Assembly: GCF_012927445.1 (NCBI RefSeq)
Contig: NZ_JABBPD010000006.1
Coordinates: 46,673 to 110,672 of the forward strand
Source of the DNA: Rhodoferax sp.
Lineage (GTDB): Bacteria; Pseudomonadota; Gammaproteobacteria; Burkholderiales; Burkholderiaceae_C
DNA length: 64,000 bases
Direction of reading: 5' to 3'
Part shown: piece after piece, positions 17,703-26,477 of the stretch
Position numbering within the stretch: the stretch's first letter is position 1
Layout of the letters: each line of letters begins with the position of its first letter
The notes under the pieces: generated by a model
What the model was told of the DNA's origin: nothing
Databases searched by the model: none
What the model saw: only the letters and a program-made list of their open reading frames with translations
Position numbers and translations under genes: made by a program

Positions 17703-18302
17703 ATGGATAACTCTGATGAAAAAAGGGCGCTGGATAAAAAGGCGCTTCGCAAACTTCTTATTGAGCAACGTCTGAACCTCCCGGATCGACTACAACGCGC
17801 CGACATGCTGCAACGCGTCATGCGCATCTGGCTGATTGGCCGCCCCGATGCCGTGATTGGCGCCTATTGGCCGATCAAGGGTGAGTTTGACCCGTTACCG
17901 GCCCTGCATCGCTGGAAGGAAGACGGCGAACTGATCGATCAGCCCCAGCCTCGCCGAATTGGACTGCCGGTGGTCGATAAAGTTCACAAAACCATGACTT
18001 TTCATGCCTGGTACCCGGGCTGCCCGATGGAAGAGGACGCCTATGGCATCCCCAAGCCCAAGGATACCGAGGTGATCGTGCCCTCGCTGTTGTTTGTCGC
18101 GTGTGTCGGTTATGCGCCTGGCGGCTACCGGTTGGGTTACGGCGGCGGCTTTTATGACCGCATGCTGTCTAGCCTGGAGCCGCGACCGTTTACCGTTGGG
18201 CTGGGGTTTGCGCCGGGATTTTTGCCGGATTTCGAGCCTGAATCCCATGACATGCCGCTCGATGCGATCCTGAACGACCACGGTGTCGTCTGGCCGGTGT
18301 AA
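17703..18302 (+). CDS. 5-formyltetrahydrofolate cyclo-ligase family protein
   Basis: A 199-residue protein of the 5-FCL family, which converts 5-formyl-THF to 5,10-methenyl-THF using ATP. The signature GYRLGYGGGFYDRML (about residues 142-156) is intact, as is KKALRKLLIEQRLNLP near the N-terminus, which supplies nucleotide-binding basic residues. PIKGEFDPLPAL is also typical. I chose ATG 17703 (MDNSDEKRAL). It is divergent from slt with nine bases between the start codons, so its promoter must lie inside slt. Confidence 0.92.
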   Translation: MDNSDEKRALDKKALRKLLIEQRLNLPDRLQRADMLQRVMRIWLIGRPDAVIGAYWPIKGEFDPLPALHRWKEDGELIDQPQPRRIGLPVVDKVHKTMTFHAWYPGCPMEEDAYGIPKPKDTEVIVPSLLFVACVGYAPGGYRLGYGGGFYDRMLSSLEPRPFTVGLGFAPGFLPDFEPESHDMPLDAILNDHGVVWPV

Positions 18303-18311
18303 GCAGGGTTT

Positions 18312-19271
18312 TTATTCTGCTTCGCCAATGGCCCGGCGGGTGAGGGCGGCCTGTGCCGTCAGCCAGTCGCAAAACGCCTTGATTTCAGGCCGCATCGCAC
18401 TGCGTGGGCCGACGATCAGCCAGTAGGCCAAGGGTGACTCCAGCCGCATGCCCGGCAAAATCTCGACCAGATCACCCGAGGCCAGGCTGTCTGCCACCAG
18501 CGGCATCCGGGTCAACGCCACGCCTTGCCCGGTCAGGGCCGCCTGCGCGATCTGGTGCGCGTAGTTGAAGTAGAGCCAGCGCTTGGGTTCCAGTTTTTCA
18601 AAATGATGTGCCTCCAGCCAGCGCCGCCAGCTTAACCACTCCATGTGCTGCGTGCGGTGCGCGTCGCTGGCTTCGATCAAGGCGAAATGCGCCAGATCTT
18701 GGCCCTGTTGCAAGGCGTGCCCACTTTTCAGCAGCCAGGGGCTGGCGACAGGGGTCAACTGTTCGCCGAACAGGCGAATAGCACCCGCCGGCGCATTGGC
18801 CGGGGTGGTGTAGCGCAGCGCCAGGTCGACGTCCGTGGTGTCCAGATCGACCGAAACATCGGTGGCATCAATGCGGATGTCAATGTCAGGATGTTCGCTC
18901 TGAAACGCCTCCAGCCTTGGAATCAGCCACATGGACGCAAACGAAGCCCAGGTGCTGATTGCCACGCTTTTGCGCCCTGTGCTGCGCCGGATTTGCCGCA
19001 CCGCGCTGTCCAGCCGCTCCAGTGCCGGCAGCACGGTTCGCAACAACAGGGCGCCCGCGCTGGTCAGCTCCACCGCGCGCGTGTGGCGCAAAAACAGGGG
19101 GCTGCCCACTTCTTGTTCCAGCGCCTGAATCTGGCGGCTGACAGCGCTTTGGGTCAGCGACAAGTCTTCCGAGGCAGCCCGAAAGTTCAGGTGGCGTGCC
19201 ACGGCTTCAAAGGCCCGCAAGTAGCCCACCGAAATAGGCCGGGTTCGCAGATGGTTGTCGGACGCTTGCAT
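18312..19271 (-). CDS. LysR-family regulator, GcvA-like
   Basis: A 319-residue LysR protein: winged HTH at about 12-72 (YLRAFEAVARHLNFRAASED, LSLTQSAVSRQIQALEQ) and a substrate-binding domain with SIGSWASF-like STWASFASMWLIPRLEAFQ and DLALRY, characteristic of the GcvA group. It is divergent from a DUF2917 gene across 117 bp, and regulates that gene or itself by analogy. Nothing else nearby hints at a ligand. Confidence 0.88.
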   Translation of the reverse strand: MQASDNHLRTRPISVGYLRAFEAVARHLNFRAASEDLSLTQSAVSRQIQALEQEVGSPLFLRHTRAVELTSAGALLLRTVLPALERLDSAVRQIRRSTGRKSVAISTWASFASMWLIPRLEAFQSEHPDIDIRIDATDVSVDLDTTDVDLALRYTTPANAPAGAIRLFGEQLTPVASPWLLKSGHALQQGQDLAHFALIEASDAHRTQHMEWLSWRRWLEAHHFEKLEPKRWLYFNYAHQIAQAALTGQGVALTRMPLVADSLASGDLVEILPGMRLESPLAYWLIVGPRSAMRPEIKAFCDWLTAQAALTRRAIGEAE

Positions 19272-19388
19272 AGGGTGTGTGGGTTTTTGGGGTCAGGCAA
19301 TTGATGCGTAAACGGAATAAATAGTTTAGTCCAATTTCATTGGACGAAGCAGCTTCTGATTGCGATCATTCAGTACCCAATTGCACCA

Positions 19389-19709
19389 ATGGAGTCGGTC
19401 ATGTTTGCCATGAAAAGTCAGGAATTACCTCCATCGCACGAGGGCTGTGCGGTGTCGGGGTGTGCCACGCTGTTGCCGGGACGCGCCATCAGCCTGCGGC
19501 CGCGCCAGGCCGGTCTGCTGCGGATTGCACAGGGTCAGGTGTGGGCCACGTTGGACGGCCCGCACGCCGGGCACGGCAACGAGTCGGGTGACTTTTTTGT
19601 GAAGGCCGGGCAGACACTGGCGGTCGGTGCCGGCCAGCGCCTGGTTTTTGAGCCCTGGCGTACGGCGCACGAGGCGCCGGTTTACTTTGAATGGCTCAAT
19701 CTGCGGTAA
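19389..19709 (+). CDS. DUF2917 family protein
   Basis: A 106-residue protein with the DUF2917 core: LLPGRAISLRPRQAGLLRIA, QVWATLDG, DFFVKAGQTLAVGAGQRLVF. This is a small beta-rich, cupin-like fold of unknown function, common in Burkholderiales next to LysR genes, exactly the arrangement here. The start is uncertain: ATG codons at 19389, 19401 and 19410 are all possible. Confidence 0.8.
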   Translation: MESVMFAMKSQELPPSHEGCAVSGCATLLPGRAISLRPRQAGLLRIAQGQVWATLDGPHAGHGNESGDFFVKAGQTLAVGAGQRLVFEPWRTAHEAPVYFEWLNLR

Positions 19710-19869
19710 GTTTTTCAGTGCTTTTGCAGCATCAGCGCCGGTGCGTCAGTCGCATCGACTTTCAGTCGTGGCGATGAAATCCAGGGCGCTGACCCCCCAG
19801 CAGCCCGCCGATAATGCAAGACAGTTGAAAGTTTGAAAAACCCGGATGAGTGCACGAACAGAAAGAGTC

Positions 19870-21303
19870 ATGAACGATATTTCAAAAAACTCCAAAACCG
19901 ACCGCGCAGTGGACGTGGTGATCATGGCCGCTGGCAAGGGCACCCGCATGAAAAGCAAGCTGCCCAAAGTGCTGCATCGGCTGGCCGGGCGGGCCTTGTT
20001 GCAGCATGTGGTGGACACGGCAGCGGCCTTGGCGGCGCGTCAGGTGGTGATCGTCACCGGTCATGGTGCTATCGAAGTTGAAGCGGCTCTCGCAGATAAA
20101 ACGGGGGCTACAGCCCAATTTGATATAAATTTTGTGCGGCAGGAGCCACAACTGGGCACCGGCCACGCGATGCAGCAGGCCGTGCCGGTCTTGAAAGATG
20201 ACGGCATGGTGGTCGTGCTCTCCGGCGACGTGCCGCTGACGCAAGCCGATACCTTGCAGCAGCTGCTTGCCGCCAGTGCCGGTCAGCAACTCGCATTGTT
20301 GACGATTGAGTTGGCCGATCCCACTGGCTACGGCCGCATCGTGCGCCAGGGTGAGGTGGTGCAGGCGATCGTCGAGCAAAAGGACGCGACCGCGCAGCAG
20401 CGCGAGCTGCGTGAGGTCTACAGCGGCATCATGGCAGTGCCGGCAGTGCATTTGAAAAAGTGGCTGGCGCGGCTGGACAACCAGAATGCGCAGGGCGAGT
20501 ATTACCTGACCGATATCGTGAAATTTGCCGTGGCCGATGGCGTGCCGGTGGTGGCGCACACAATCACGGACGCGGTGCAGGTGGCGGGCGTCAACAGCCC
20601 GGTGCAACTGGCCGAGCTGGAGCGGGCGTTTCAACTACGCAACGCCGTGCAGTTGATGGAGCAGGGCGTTCGGCTGGCCGACCCGGCGCGGCTGGATGTG
20701 CGCGGTAACTTGCAGTGTGCGCCAGACGTGTCGATTGACGTGAACTGCGTCTTTGAAGGCCAGGTCACGCTGGGCGAAGGCGTCAAGATTGGCGCCAACT
20801 GCGTGATTGCCAACGCCACCATCGCCGCCGGGGCGGTGATTCACCCCTTCTCCCACATTGAAGGTGGCAAGCCGGGTAGCAAGGACTTTATTGAAGTGGG
20901 CGAGGGCGCCTTGATCGGTCCGTTTGCCCGGCTGCGACCGGGTGCCAAGCTGGGCGCCGAAGTCCATATCGGCAACTTTGTCGAGGTCAAGAATTCGACG
21001 CTGGCCAAAGGGGCTAAGGCGAATCACCTGGCTTACCTGGGCGACGCCACGGTGGGCGAGCGCGTCAACTTTGGCGCCGGCAGCATAACGGCCAATTACG
21101 ATGGCGCGTTCAAACACCGCACCGTGATCGAAGCCGATGTGCACATTGGCAGCAACTGCGTGCTCATTGCCCCTGTGACCCTGGGCGCTGGCGGCACCGT
21201 GGGCGGCGGCTCCACCATCACCAAAGACACGCCTCCCGGGGCTCTGAGCGTGGCCCGGGGCAAGCAGGTCAGTATCGCCAACTGGAAGCGGCCCTCGAAA
21301 TGA
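19870..21303 (+). CDS. glmU: Bifunctional GlmU (N-acetylglucosamine-1-phosphate uridyltransferase / glucosamine-1-phosphate acetyltransferase)
   Basis: 477 residues from ATG 19870, which has GAAAGAG just upstream; an ATG at 19846 would add 8. The N-terminal pyrophosphorylase has VVIMAAGKGTRMKSKLPKVL (about 16-35), QLGTGHAMQQ and VLSGDVPL. The C-terminal left-handed beta-helix has hexapeptide repeats, VEVKNSTLAKGAKANHLAYL and NFGAGSITANYDG. It makes UDP-GlcNAc for peptidoglycan and lipopolysaccharide; glmS, the first step of the pathway, lies 6 kb downstream. A dispersed repeat inserts about ten extra residues (IEVEAALADKTGATAQ) before QLGTGHA. Its stop overlaps the next gene by 4 bp. Confidence 0.95.
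   Translation: MNDISKNSKTDRAVDVVIMAAGKGTRMKSKLPKVLHRLAGRALLQHVVDTAAALAARQVVIVTGHGAIEVEAALADKTGATAQFDINFVRQEPQLGTGHAMQQAVPVLKDDGMVVVLSGDVPLTQADTLQQLLAASAGQQLALLTIELADPTGYGRIVRQGEVVQAIVEQKDATAQQRELREVYSGIMAVPAVHLKKWLARLDNQNAQGEYYLTDIVKFAVADGVPVVAHTITDAVQVAGVNSPVQLAELERAFQLRNAVQLMEQGVRLADPARLDVRGNLQCAPDVSIDVNCVFEGQVTLGEGVKIGANCVIANATIAAGAVIHPFSHIEGGKPGSKDFIEVGEGALIGPFARLRPGAKLGAEVHIGNFVEVKNSTLAKGAKANHLAYLGDATVGERVNFGAGSITANYDGAFKHRTVIEADVHIGSNCVLIAPVTLGAGGTVGGGSTITKDTPPGALSVARGKQVSIANWKRPSK
20068..20118 (+). repeat. In-frame dispersed repeat, copy 4 (glmU)
   Basis: GCTATCGAAGTTGAAGCGGC continues to CGCAGATAAAACGGGGGC and TACAGCCC. Over the 25-base core beginning CGCAG it matches copy 1 at 21 positions. 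It sits in the loop before the QLGTGHA motif of the uridyltransferase domain. Confidence 0.7.
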
Positions 21304-22073
21304 ACGCAGCGTCGGCGCCCTTGTTGCCTCAGGACGAACAGCCAGAGAATGAGCGCCTGGACAACGCGCGGCTCCGGCGCGAACTGAGCCAAGCGCGCGC
21401 CGAGCTGGAAGACTTCACCTACTCGGTGTCACACGACCTGCGGGCGTCGCTGCGGCATGTGACGGCCTATGTGCAGATCATCAAGGAAGACCTGGGCGAC
21501 CAATCCAATGCCGCCATGACGGCGCACCTGGAGACGGTGAGCCAGGCCGCGCGAAATATGGGGCAGCAAATTGACGCGCTGATGGAGTTGTCGCGTCTGA
21601 CCCAAGTGGCGCTGCAACTGTCGACCGTGGATGCCGGGCAACTGGTTGCCGCCGTTGGCGCTGACCTGGCTCCGATGCTCGCAGGGCGCGCCATTGAATG
21701 GCAGGTGGCGGCTGATGTGCCGCCCCTTTGCTGTGATGCCGCCTTGCTCCGGCAAGTGGTGTTGCAGCTGCTGTCCAATGCGTTGAAGTTCACCCGGACG
21801 CGGCCCCTCACCAGAATCGGAGTTGCGTGGCAAGTCCACGAGAACGGCCAATGCGCCATCACCGTGACCGACAACGGGGTGGGCTTCAACCCGCAATACC
21901 AAGGCAAATTGTTTCATGCTTTTCAGCGGCTGCACGGGGCCCGTGAGTTTGAAGGTCTCGGCATGGGCTTGGCACTGACCCGAAAAATCGTGGAGCGCCA
22001 TGGTGGCGTCGTGTGGGCCAGCGGCGCACCGGATGCGGGTTGCAGCATCAGCTTCACGCTGCCCTTGGCTTAA
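21300..22073 (+). CDS. Orphan sensor histidine kinase, translationally coupled to glmU
   Basis: A 257-residue kinase without transmembrane segments or an evident sensory domain. A short coiled-coil lead (LRRELSQARAELEDFTY) runs into HisKA with the accepting His in YSVSHDLRASLRHV, the phytochrome/bacteriophytochrome-type motif. The HATPase has LLSNALKFT, DNGVGFN and GLGMGLALTRKI. Its ATG overlaps the glmU stop as ATGA, which implies translational coupling. No response regulator lies nearby. It is convergent with lrp, the stops being 1 bp apart. Confidence 0.88.
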   Translation: MNAASAPLLPQDEQPENERLDNARLRRELSQARAELEDFTYSVSHDLRASLRHVTAYVQIIKEDLGDQSNAAMTAHLETVSQAARNMGQQIDALMELSRLTQVALQLSTVDAGQLVAAVGADLAPMLAGRAIEWQVAADVPPLCCDAALLRQVVLQLLSNALKFTRTRPLTRIGVAWQVHENGQCAITVTDNGVGFNPQYQGKLFHAFQRLHGAREFEGLGMGLALTRKIVERHGGVVWASGAPDAGCSISFTLPLA

Positions 22074-22074
22074 A

Positions 22075-22560
22075 TCAAAGTGGCAGCGGCACCCGCGCGC
22101 CAAATTTACTGCGCTTGACGCTGAAGAAGGTTTTGACGTTGCGCACATTGGCGTCGACCGTGAACAGGCGTTGCGCCAGCGCCAGGTAGTCCGGCATGTG
22201 GGCCGCATGCACCACCAGACAAAAGTCGGGCCCGGGTGAGACGCGGTAACACTGCTGCACGGCGTCATCGGCGGCGACGCGTTTCTCAAACGCCTCCAGG
22301 GCCGCATTGTCCTGGTGGTCCAGCGTGATCTCGACGATGGCGCACAGGCCGTGGCCCGCCACCGCACTCAGTTTGTCCACGCTGAGCACCGCAATCTCGC
22401 GCTCAATCAGCCCCGCCTCATGCAGCCGTTTGACGCGTCGCAAACAGGTGGGGGGCGAAATATGCACCCGCCCGGCCAGGTCCTGATTGCTGAGCGAGGC
22501 GTCGTTTTGCAGCTGCTCCAGCAGGTGCAGGTCGGTGGCGTCGAGCGTCATTTGTTCCAT
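22075..22560 (-). CDS. Lrp/AsnC-family transcriptional regulator
   Basis: A 161-residue Lrp protein: N-terminal HTH (LDATDLHLLEQLQNDASLSN, then HISPPTCLRRVKRLHEAGLI) and a C-terminal RAM ligand-binding domain. It lies 27 bp downstream of livM on the same strand, so it could be the last gene of the branched-chain amino acid transport operon and a leucine-responsive regulator of it. That role is inferred from context and family. Confidence 0.88.
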   Translation of the reverse strand: MEQMTLDATDLHLLEQLQNDASLSNQDLAGRVHISPPTCLRRVKRLHEAGLIEREIAVLSVDKLSAVAGHGLCAIVEITLDHQDNAALEAFEKRVAADDAVQQCYRVSPGPDFCLVVHAAHMPDYLALAQRLFTVDANVRNVKTFFSVKRSKFGARVPLPL

Positions 22561-22587
22561 ATTTTTCAGAAATATGGAAGATTTTAG

Positions 22588-23541
22588 TTAGTTGGGCTCA
22601 GCCCGCCGCCGGCGTTCCAGGTAGGCCTGCAACTCGCCAACCACGCCTTTGCGGAAGGCCATGACGCACAGGACAAAAATTGCGCCGATGATCACGGTCA
22701 CCCAGGAGCCGACCTTGTCGGCCAGCATGTCTTGCAGGGCGATCACAATGCCGGAACCTAGAACCGGTCCGAAGAAGGTGCCCACGCCGCCCAGCAGGCT
22801 CATCAAAATCACCTCGCCCGACATCGACCAGTGCACATCGGACAGCGTGGCAAATCCCATGACCAGTGTTTTCAGCGAGCCGGCCAGTCCGGCCAGCGCC
22901 GCCGACAGCACAAAGGCCAGCAGCTTGTAGCGGTCAACCTGGTAGCCCAGCGAAATCGCACGGGGCTCGTTTTCACGAATCATCTTGAGAACCTGGCCGA
23001 AAGGCGAATGCACGATGCGTGAAATAGCCAAAAAACACGCCATAAAAACGGCGAGCACCAGGTAATACATGGAGGTGTCCGACTCCAGCGGCAGCAAGCC
23101 GAACAGCGCGCCGCGCGGTACGCCCTGCAAGCCGTCTTCACCGCCGGTAAAGGGGGCTTGCAGGCAGACAAAAAACACCATCTGCGCAATCGCCAGTGTG
23201 ATCATGGCGAAATAGATGCCCTGGCGCCGGATAGCAACCAGCCCGACCACCAGCCCAATCAGACCCGCCCCCACCATGCCGGCCAACAGGCCCAGTTCTG
23301 GGGTGAAGTTCTGCGACTTGATCACATAGCCGGTGATGTACGCGGCCGAGCCGAAAAATGCCGCATGACCAAAAGACAGCAAGCCGGTAAAACCCAGCAG
23401 CAGGTTAAAGGCGATGGCAAAAATGGCGAAGCACAGCAGCTTCATCACAAACACCGGATAGAGCCCGAGCATGGGCGCCAGCAGCGCCAGGCTCAGCAAC
23501 ACGAAGTAGGTGGCGGCAATCAGTTTGTTGAATTTATTCAT
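22588..23541 (-). CDS. livM: Branched-chain amino acid ABC transporter permease LivM
   Basis: A 317-residue permease with about eight to ten membrane segments. The motif GYTGLLSFGHAAFFG-like stretch (LLGFTGLLSFGHAAFFGS) and the coupling loop PFGQVLKMIRENEPRAISLG are diagnostic of LivM. It starts 3 bp after livH stops. Together with LivH it forms the membrane channel of the importer for branched-chain amino acids or related substrates. Confidence 0.92.
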   Translation of the reverse strand: MNKFNKLIAATYFVLLSLALLAPMLGLYPVFVMKLLCFAIFAIAFNLLLGFTGLLSFGHAAFFGSAAYITGYVIKSQNFTPELGLLAGMVGAGLIGLVVGLVAIRRQGIYFAMITLAIAQMVFFVCLQAPFTGGEDGLQGVPRGALFGLLPLESDTSMYYLVLAVFMACFLAISRIVHSPFGQVLKMIRENEPRAISLGYQVDRYKLLAFVLSAALAGLAGSLKTLVMGFATLSDVHWSMSGEVILMSLLGGVGTFFGPVLGSGIVIALQDMLADKVGSWVTVIIGAIFVLCVMAFRKGVVGELQAYLERRRRAEPN

Positions 23542-23544
23542 GGC

Positions 23545-24429
23545 TCAAGCCTCCTTACCAAACAGGCCGGCCGGGCGCAGCATCAGCACAATGACCATGA
23601 TGACGAACACCACAATACTGGACGCTTCCGGGTAGAACACCCGGGTCAGCCCTTCCACAATACCCAGGCCGAGACCGGTCAGGATCGAGCCCATGATGGA
23701 GCCCATGCCGCCGATCACCACGACCGCAAACACCACAATGATCAGGTTGGAGCCCATCAGCGGATTGACCTGAATGATGGGCGCGGCCAGCACGCCCGCC
23801 AGTCCGGCCAGGGCGGCACCGGCGCCGTAGGTTAGCGTCACCATCAAGGGCACATTGATGCCAAAGGCCTGCACCAGTGATGCGTTCTCGGTGCCGGCGC
23901 GCAGGTAGGCGCCCAGCCGGGTGCGTTCAATCAGGTACCAGGTGCCCAGGCACACCGCCAGCGACACCAGCACTACCCAGGCGCGGTAGTTCGGCAGCAC
24001 CATGAAGCCCAGATTGGTGGCACCGGACAGCAGTTCCGGCACGTTGTAGGTCTGGCCTGAGACGCCATACAGTTCGCGGAAAATGCCCTCGGCGATCAGC
24101 GCCAGGCCAAAGGTCAGCAGCAAGCCATACAGCGGGTCGAGTTTGTACAGGCGCTTCAGGAACAGTCGCTCAATCACCACGCCCAGCAGACCCACCGTCA
24201 GCGGTGCCAACACCAGCGCAAACCAGTAATTGATGCCGAACTTGTCGAGCATGATCCAGGCAGCAAACGCGCCCAGCATATAAAGTGCGCCGTGCGCAAA
24301 ATTCACAATGCCCAGCAGGCCAAAGATGACCGCCAGTCCAAGGCTGAGTAGCGCGTAAAACGCGCCATTGACCAGGCCCAGCAACAGCTGACCCAGAAAA
24401 GCTTGATGGGGAATACCGAAAATTTCCAT
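23545..24429 (-). CDS. livH: Branched-chain amino acid ABC transporter permease LivH
   Basis: A 294-residue permease with about eight membrane segments. GLVNGAFYALLSLGLAVIFG and IVNFAHGALYMLGAF at the N-terminus, and the coupling loop RTRLGAYLRAGTENASLVQA, are LivH landmarks. It is preceded by a hairpin with a T-run after livK, so its expression probably depends on partial read-through. Confidence 0.92.
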   Translation of the reverse strand: MEIFGIPHQAFLGQLLLGLVNGAFYALLSLGLAVIFGLLGIVNFAHGALYMLGAFAAWIMLDKFGINYWFALVLAPLTVGLLGVVIERLFLKRLYKLDPLYGLLLTFGLALIAEGIFRELYGVSGQTYNVPELLSGATNLGFMVLPNYRAWVVLVSLAVCLGTWYLIERTRLGAYLRAGTENASLVQAFGINVPLMVTLTYGAGAALAGLAGVLAAPIIQVNPLMGSNLIIVVFAVVVIGGMGSIMGSILTGLGLGIVEGLTRVFYPEASSIVVFVIMVIVLMLRPAGLFGKEA

Positions 24430-24460
24430 GAAGACCCGTTAGTTCATGCCTGGTAAGGCG

Positions 24461-24495
24461 AAAAAGCGGCCGGCCACACAGGCAGCCAGCCGCTT
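24461..24495 (-). terminator. Hairpin with T-run between livK and livH
   Basis: On the coding strand, after the livK stop, AAAGCGGCTGGC pairs with GGCCGGCCGCTTT around a short loop and is followed by a T run. This looks like an intrinsic (partial) terminator that would lower livH-livM expression relative to the binding protein, as is common in ABC operons. Confidence 0.7.
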
Positions 24496-24506
24496 TGGGC
24501 GTCAAG

Positions 24507-25700
24507 TTATTTTTTGATCAACGCGCATTTGGACTCGGCCACCGTGGTGAAGGCCTGCTCGCCGGGCACCTTGGCGATCATCTTGTAGTAGTCCCACGGT
24601 GTGGTCGATTCCTTGGCCGACTTGACCTGGTACAGGTACATGTCGTGGATCATGCGGCCGTCGGAGCGGATCTGACCCTTGTTGTAAAAGTCGTCAATCT
24701 TCATGCTCTTCAGGGTGGACATCACCTTGTCGGCATCGGTGGTGCCGGCGGTCTGCACGGCTTTCAGGTAGTTGGTGGTCGCCGAGTAGTCGGCCGCTTG
24801 CAGGCTGGACGGCATGCGCTTGTATTTGGCGAAGAAACGCTGGGCAAATTTGCGCGAGGCGTCATCCTGGTTCCAGTACCAGCTGTCAGCCAGTTGCAGG
24901 CCTTCGGTATTGGCCAGACCCAGACTGTGCACGTCGTTGATGAACACCAGCAGGCCGGCGATCTTCATGGTTTTATTGATGCCGAATTCCCGCGCCGCCT
25001 TCATCGAGTTGGTAAAGTCGCCGCCGGCATTGGCCAGTGCCAAAATCTGGGCTTTAGAGGACTGGGCTTGCAACAGGAAGGACGAGAAGTCAGACGCATT
25101 GAGCGGGTGGCGTACGGCGCCAGCGACAGTACCGCCGTTGGCTTTCACCACGGTGGAGGCGTCAGCTTCCAGCGAGTGGCCAAACGCGTAGTCGGCCGTC
25201 AAAAAATACCATTTCTTGTTGCCGGCCTTGACCAGCGCCGAGCCGGCGACTTTGGCCAAGGCCACGGTGTCGTAAGCGTAATGCACGGTGTAAGGCGAGC
25301 AGGCTTCATTGGTCAGGCGGGCCGAGCCAGCACCGATCGCAATGAAGGGACGTTTCTTCTCTTCCGCGACCTTGGCCATGGCCAGTGCCGTGCCTGAACT
25401 GGTGCCGCCGACCAGCATGGCCAGGTTATCTTTGTCCATCCATTCGCGGGCTTTGGAGCTGGCGACGTCGGCCTTGTTCTGGTGGTCGGCGGTCAGCACT
25501 TCTACCGGGCGATTCAATACCTTGCCACCAAAGTCCTGTACCGCCCACTTGATCATTTCACCGCCGGCCGGGCCGTCGATGTCGGCATACAGGCTGGACA
25601 TATCGGTGATGAAACCGATCTTGACGGGGCCGGTGTTCTGGGCCGATGCGGCGGCGCCAAATCCAATGGCCAATGCGGCGACGAGAGCTTTAAGTTTCAT
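24507..25700 (-). CDS. Branched-chain amino acid ABC transporter substrate-binding protein
   Basis: A 397-residue periplasmic binding protein with a signal peptide (MKLKALVAALAIGFGAAASA, cleaved before QNTGPVKIG). The mature part starts with the family strand VKIGFITDMSSLYADIDGPA and contains the conserved hinge region of the type 1 periplasmic-binding fold. It supplies ligand to LivHM. The exact ligand may be a branched-chain amino acid, amide or aromatic compound; the family is broad. Confidence 0.88.
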   Translation of the reverse strand: MKLKALVAALAIGFGAAASAQNTGPVKIGFITDMSSLYADIDGPAGGEMIKWAVQDFGGKVLNRPVEVLTADHQNKADVASSKAREWMDKDNLAMLVGGTSSGTALAMAKVAEEKKRPFIAIGAGSARLTNEACSPYTVHYAYDTVALAKVAGSALVKAGNKKWYFLTADYAFGHSLEADASTVVKANGGTVAGAVRHPLNASDFSSFLLQAQSSKAQILALANAGGDFTNSMKAAREFGINKTMKIAGLLVFINDVHSLGLANTEGLQLADSWYWNQDDASRKFAQRFFAKYKRMPSSLQAADYSATTNYLKAVQTAGTTDADKVMSTLKSMKIDDFYNKGQIRSDGRMIHDMYLYQVKSAKESTTPWDYYKMIAKVPGEQAFTTVAESKCALIKK

Positions 25701-25772
25701 GAGGTCTCCTGGTTAGTTTGGTTGTGAGAAACGTGGAAAAAATAGGGAAGATAGGTTGAAGCGGCTGCTGGA

Positions 25773-26477
25773 TCAAACGCCCAGATATTCCTGCAACATA
25801 CCCATGTTCTGGCTGAGTTCGTTTTGTGCAAACTGTTTCACGATGGTCCCGTGCTCCATCACGTAAAACCGGTCGGCCAGCGGTGCGGCAAAGCGGAAGT
25901 TCTGTTCCACCAGCACGATGGTGTAGCCCTTGCGTTTGAGCGTGAGAATCATCTCGGCCAGCTTTTGCACAATGACCGGTGCCAGTCCTTCCGAGATCTC
26001 GTCCAGCAACAGCAGTCGTGCGCCGGTGCGCAAAATGCGCGCCACCGCCAGCATTTGCTGTTCGCCGCCAGACAGGCGTGTGCCGGGGCTGGACGCACGC
26101 TCTTTCAGGTTCGGAAACATCTCGTAAATTTCTTCGACGCTCATGCCACCCGGTGCCAGGGTAGGCGGCAACATCAGGTTTTCTTCCGTCGTCAAGCTGG
26201 CAAAAATGCCACGCTCTTCGGGGCAGTAACCGACGCCGAGATGGGCCACCTTGTGTGGCGCCAGTTTGACGGTTTCAACGCCATTGATTTTGATGGAGCC
26301 CGTACGCTTGCCGGTCTGTCCGACGATAGCGCGCATGGTCGTGGTGCGCCCGGCGCCATTGCGCCCCAGCAGCGTCACCACTTCGCCCTGATGCACCGAC
26401 AGGTTCACGCCGTGCAAGATGTGCGATTCGCCATACCAGGCGTGCAGGTCTTCGATGCGTAGCAGTTCAGTTGTCAT
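25773..26477 (-). CDS. livF: Branched-chain amino acid ABC transporter ATPase LivF
   Basis: A 234-residue ATPase. The Walker A region reads GRNGAGRTTTM, with arginine where the P-loop lysine normally stands. I recall this variant in other betaproteobacterial LivF proteins. The signature RLSGGEQQMLAVARIL, Walker B LLLLDEISEGLAPV and the H-loop are intact. Its ATG begins directly after the livG stop codon. Confidence 0.9.
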   Translation of the reverse strand: MTTELLRIEDLHAWYGESHILHGVNLSVHQGEVVTLLGRNGAGRTTTMRAIVGQTGKRTGSIKINGVETVKLAPHKVAHLGVGYCPEERGIFASLTTEENLMLPPTLAPGGMSVEEIYEMFPNLKERASSPGTRLSGGEQQMLAVARILRTGARLLLLDEISEGLAPVIVQKLAEMILTLKRKGYTIVLVEQNFRFAAPLADRFYVMEHGTIVKQFAQNELSQNMGMLQEYLGV

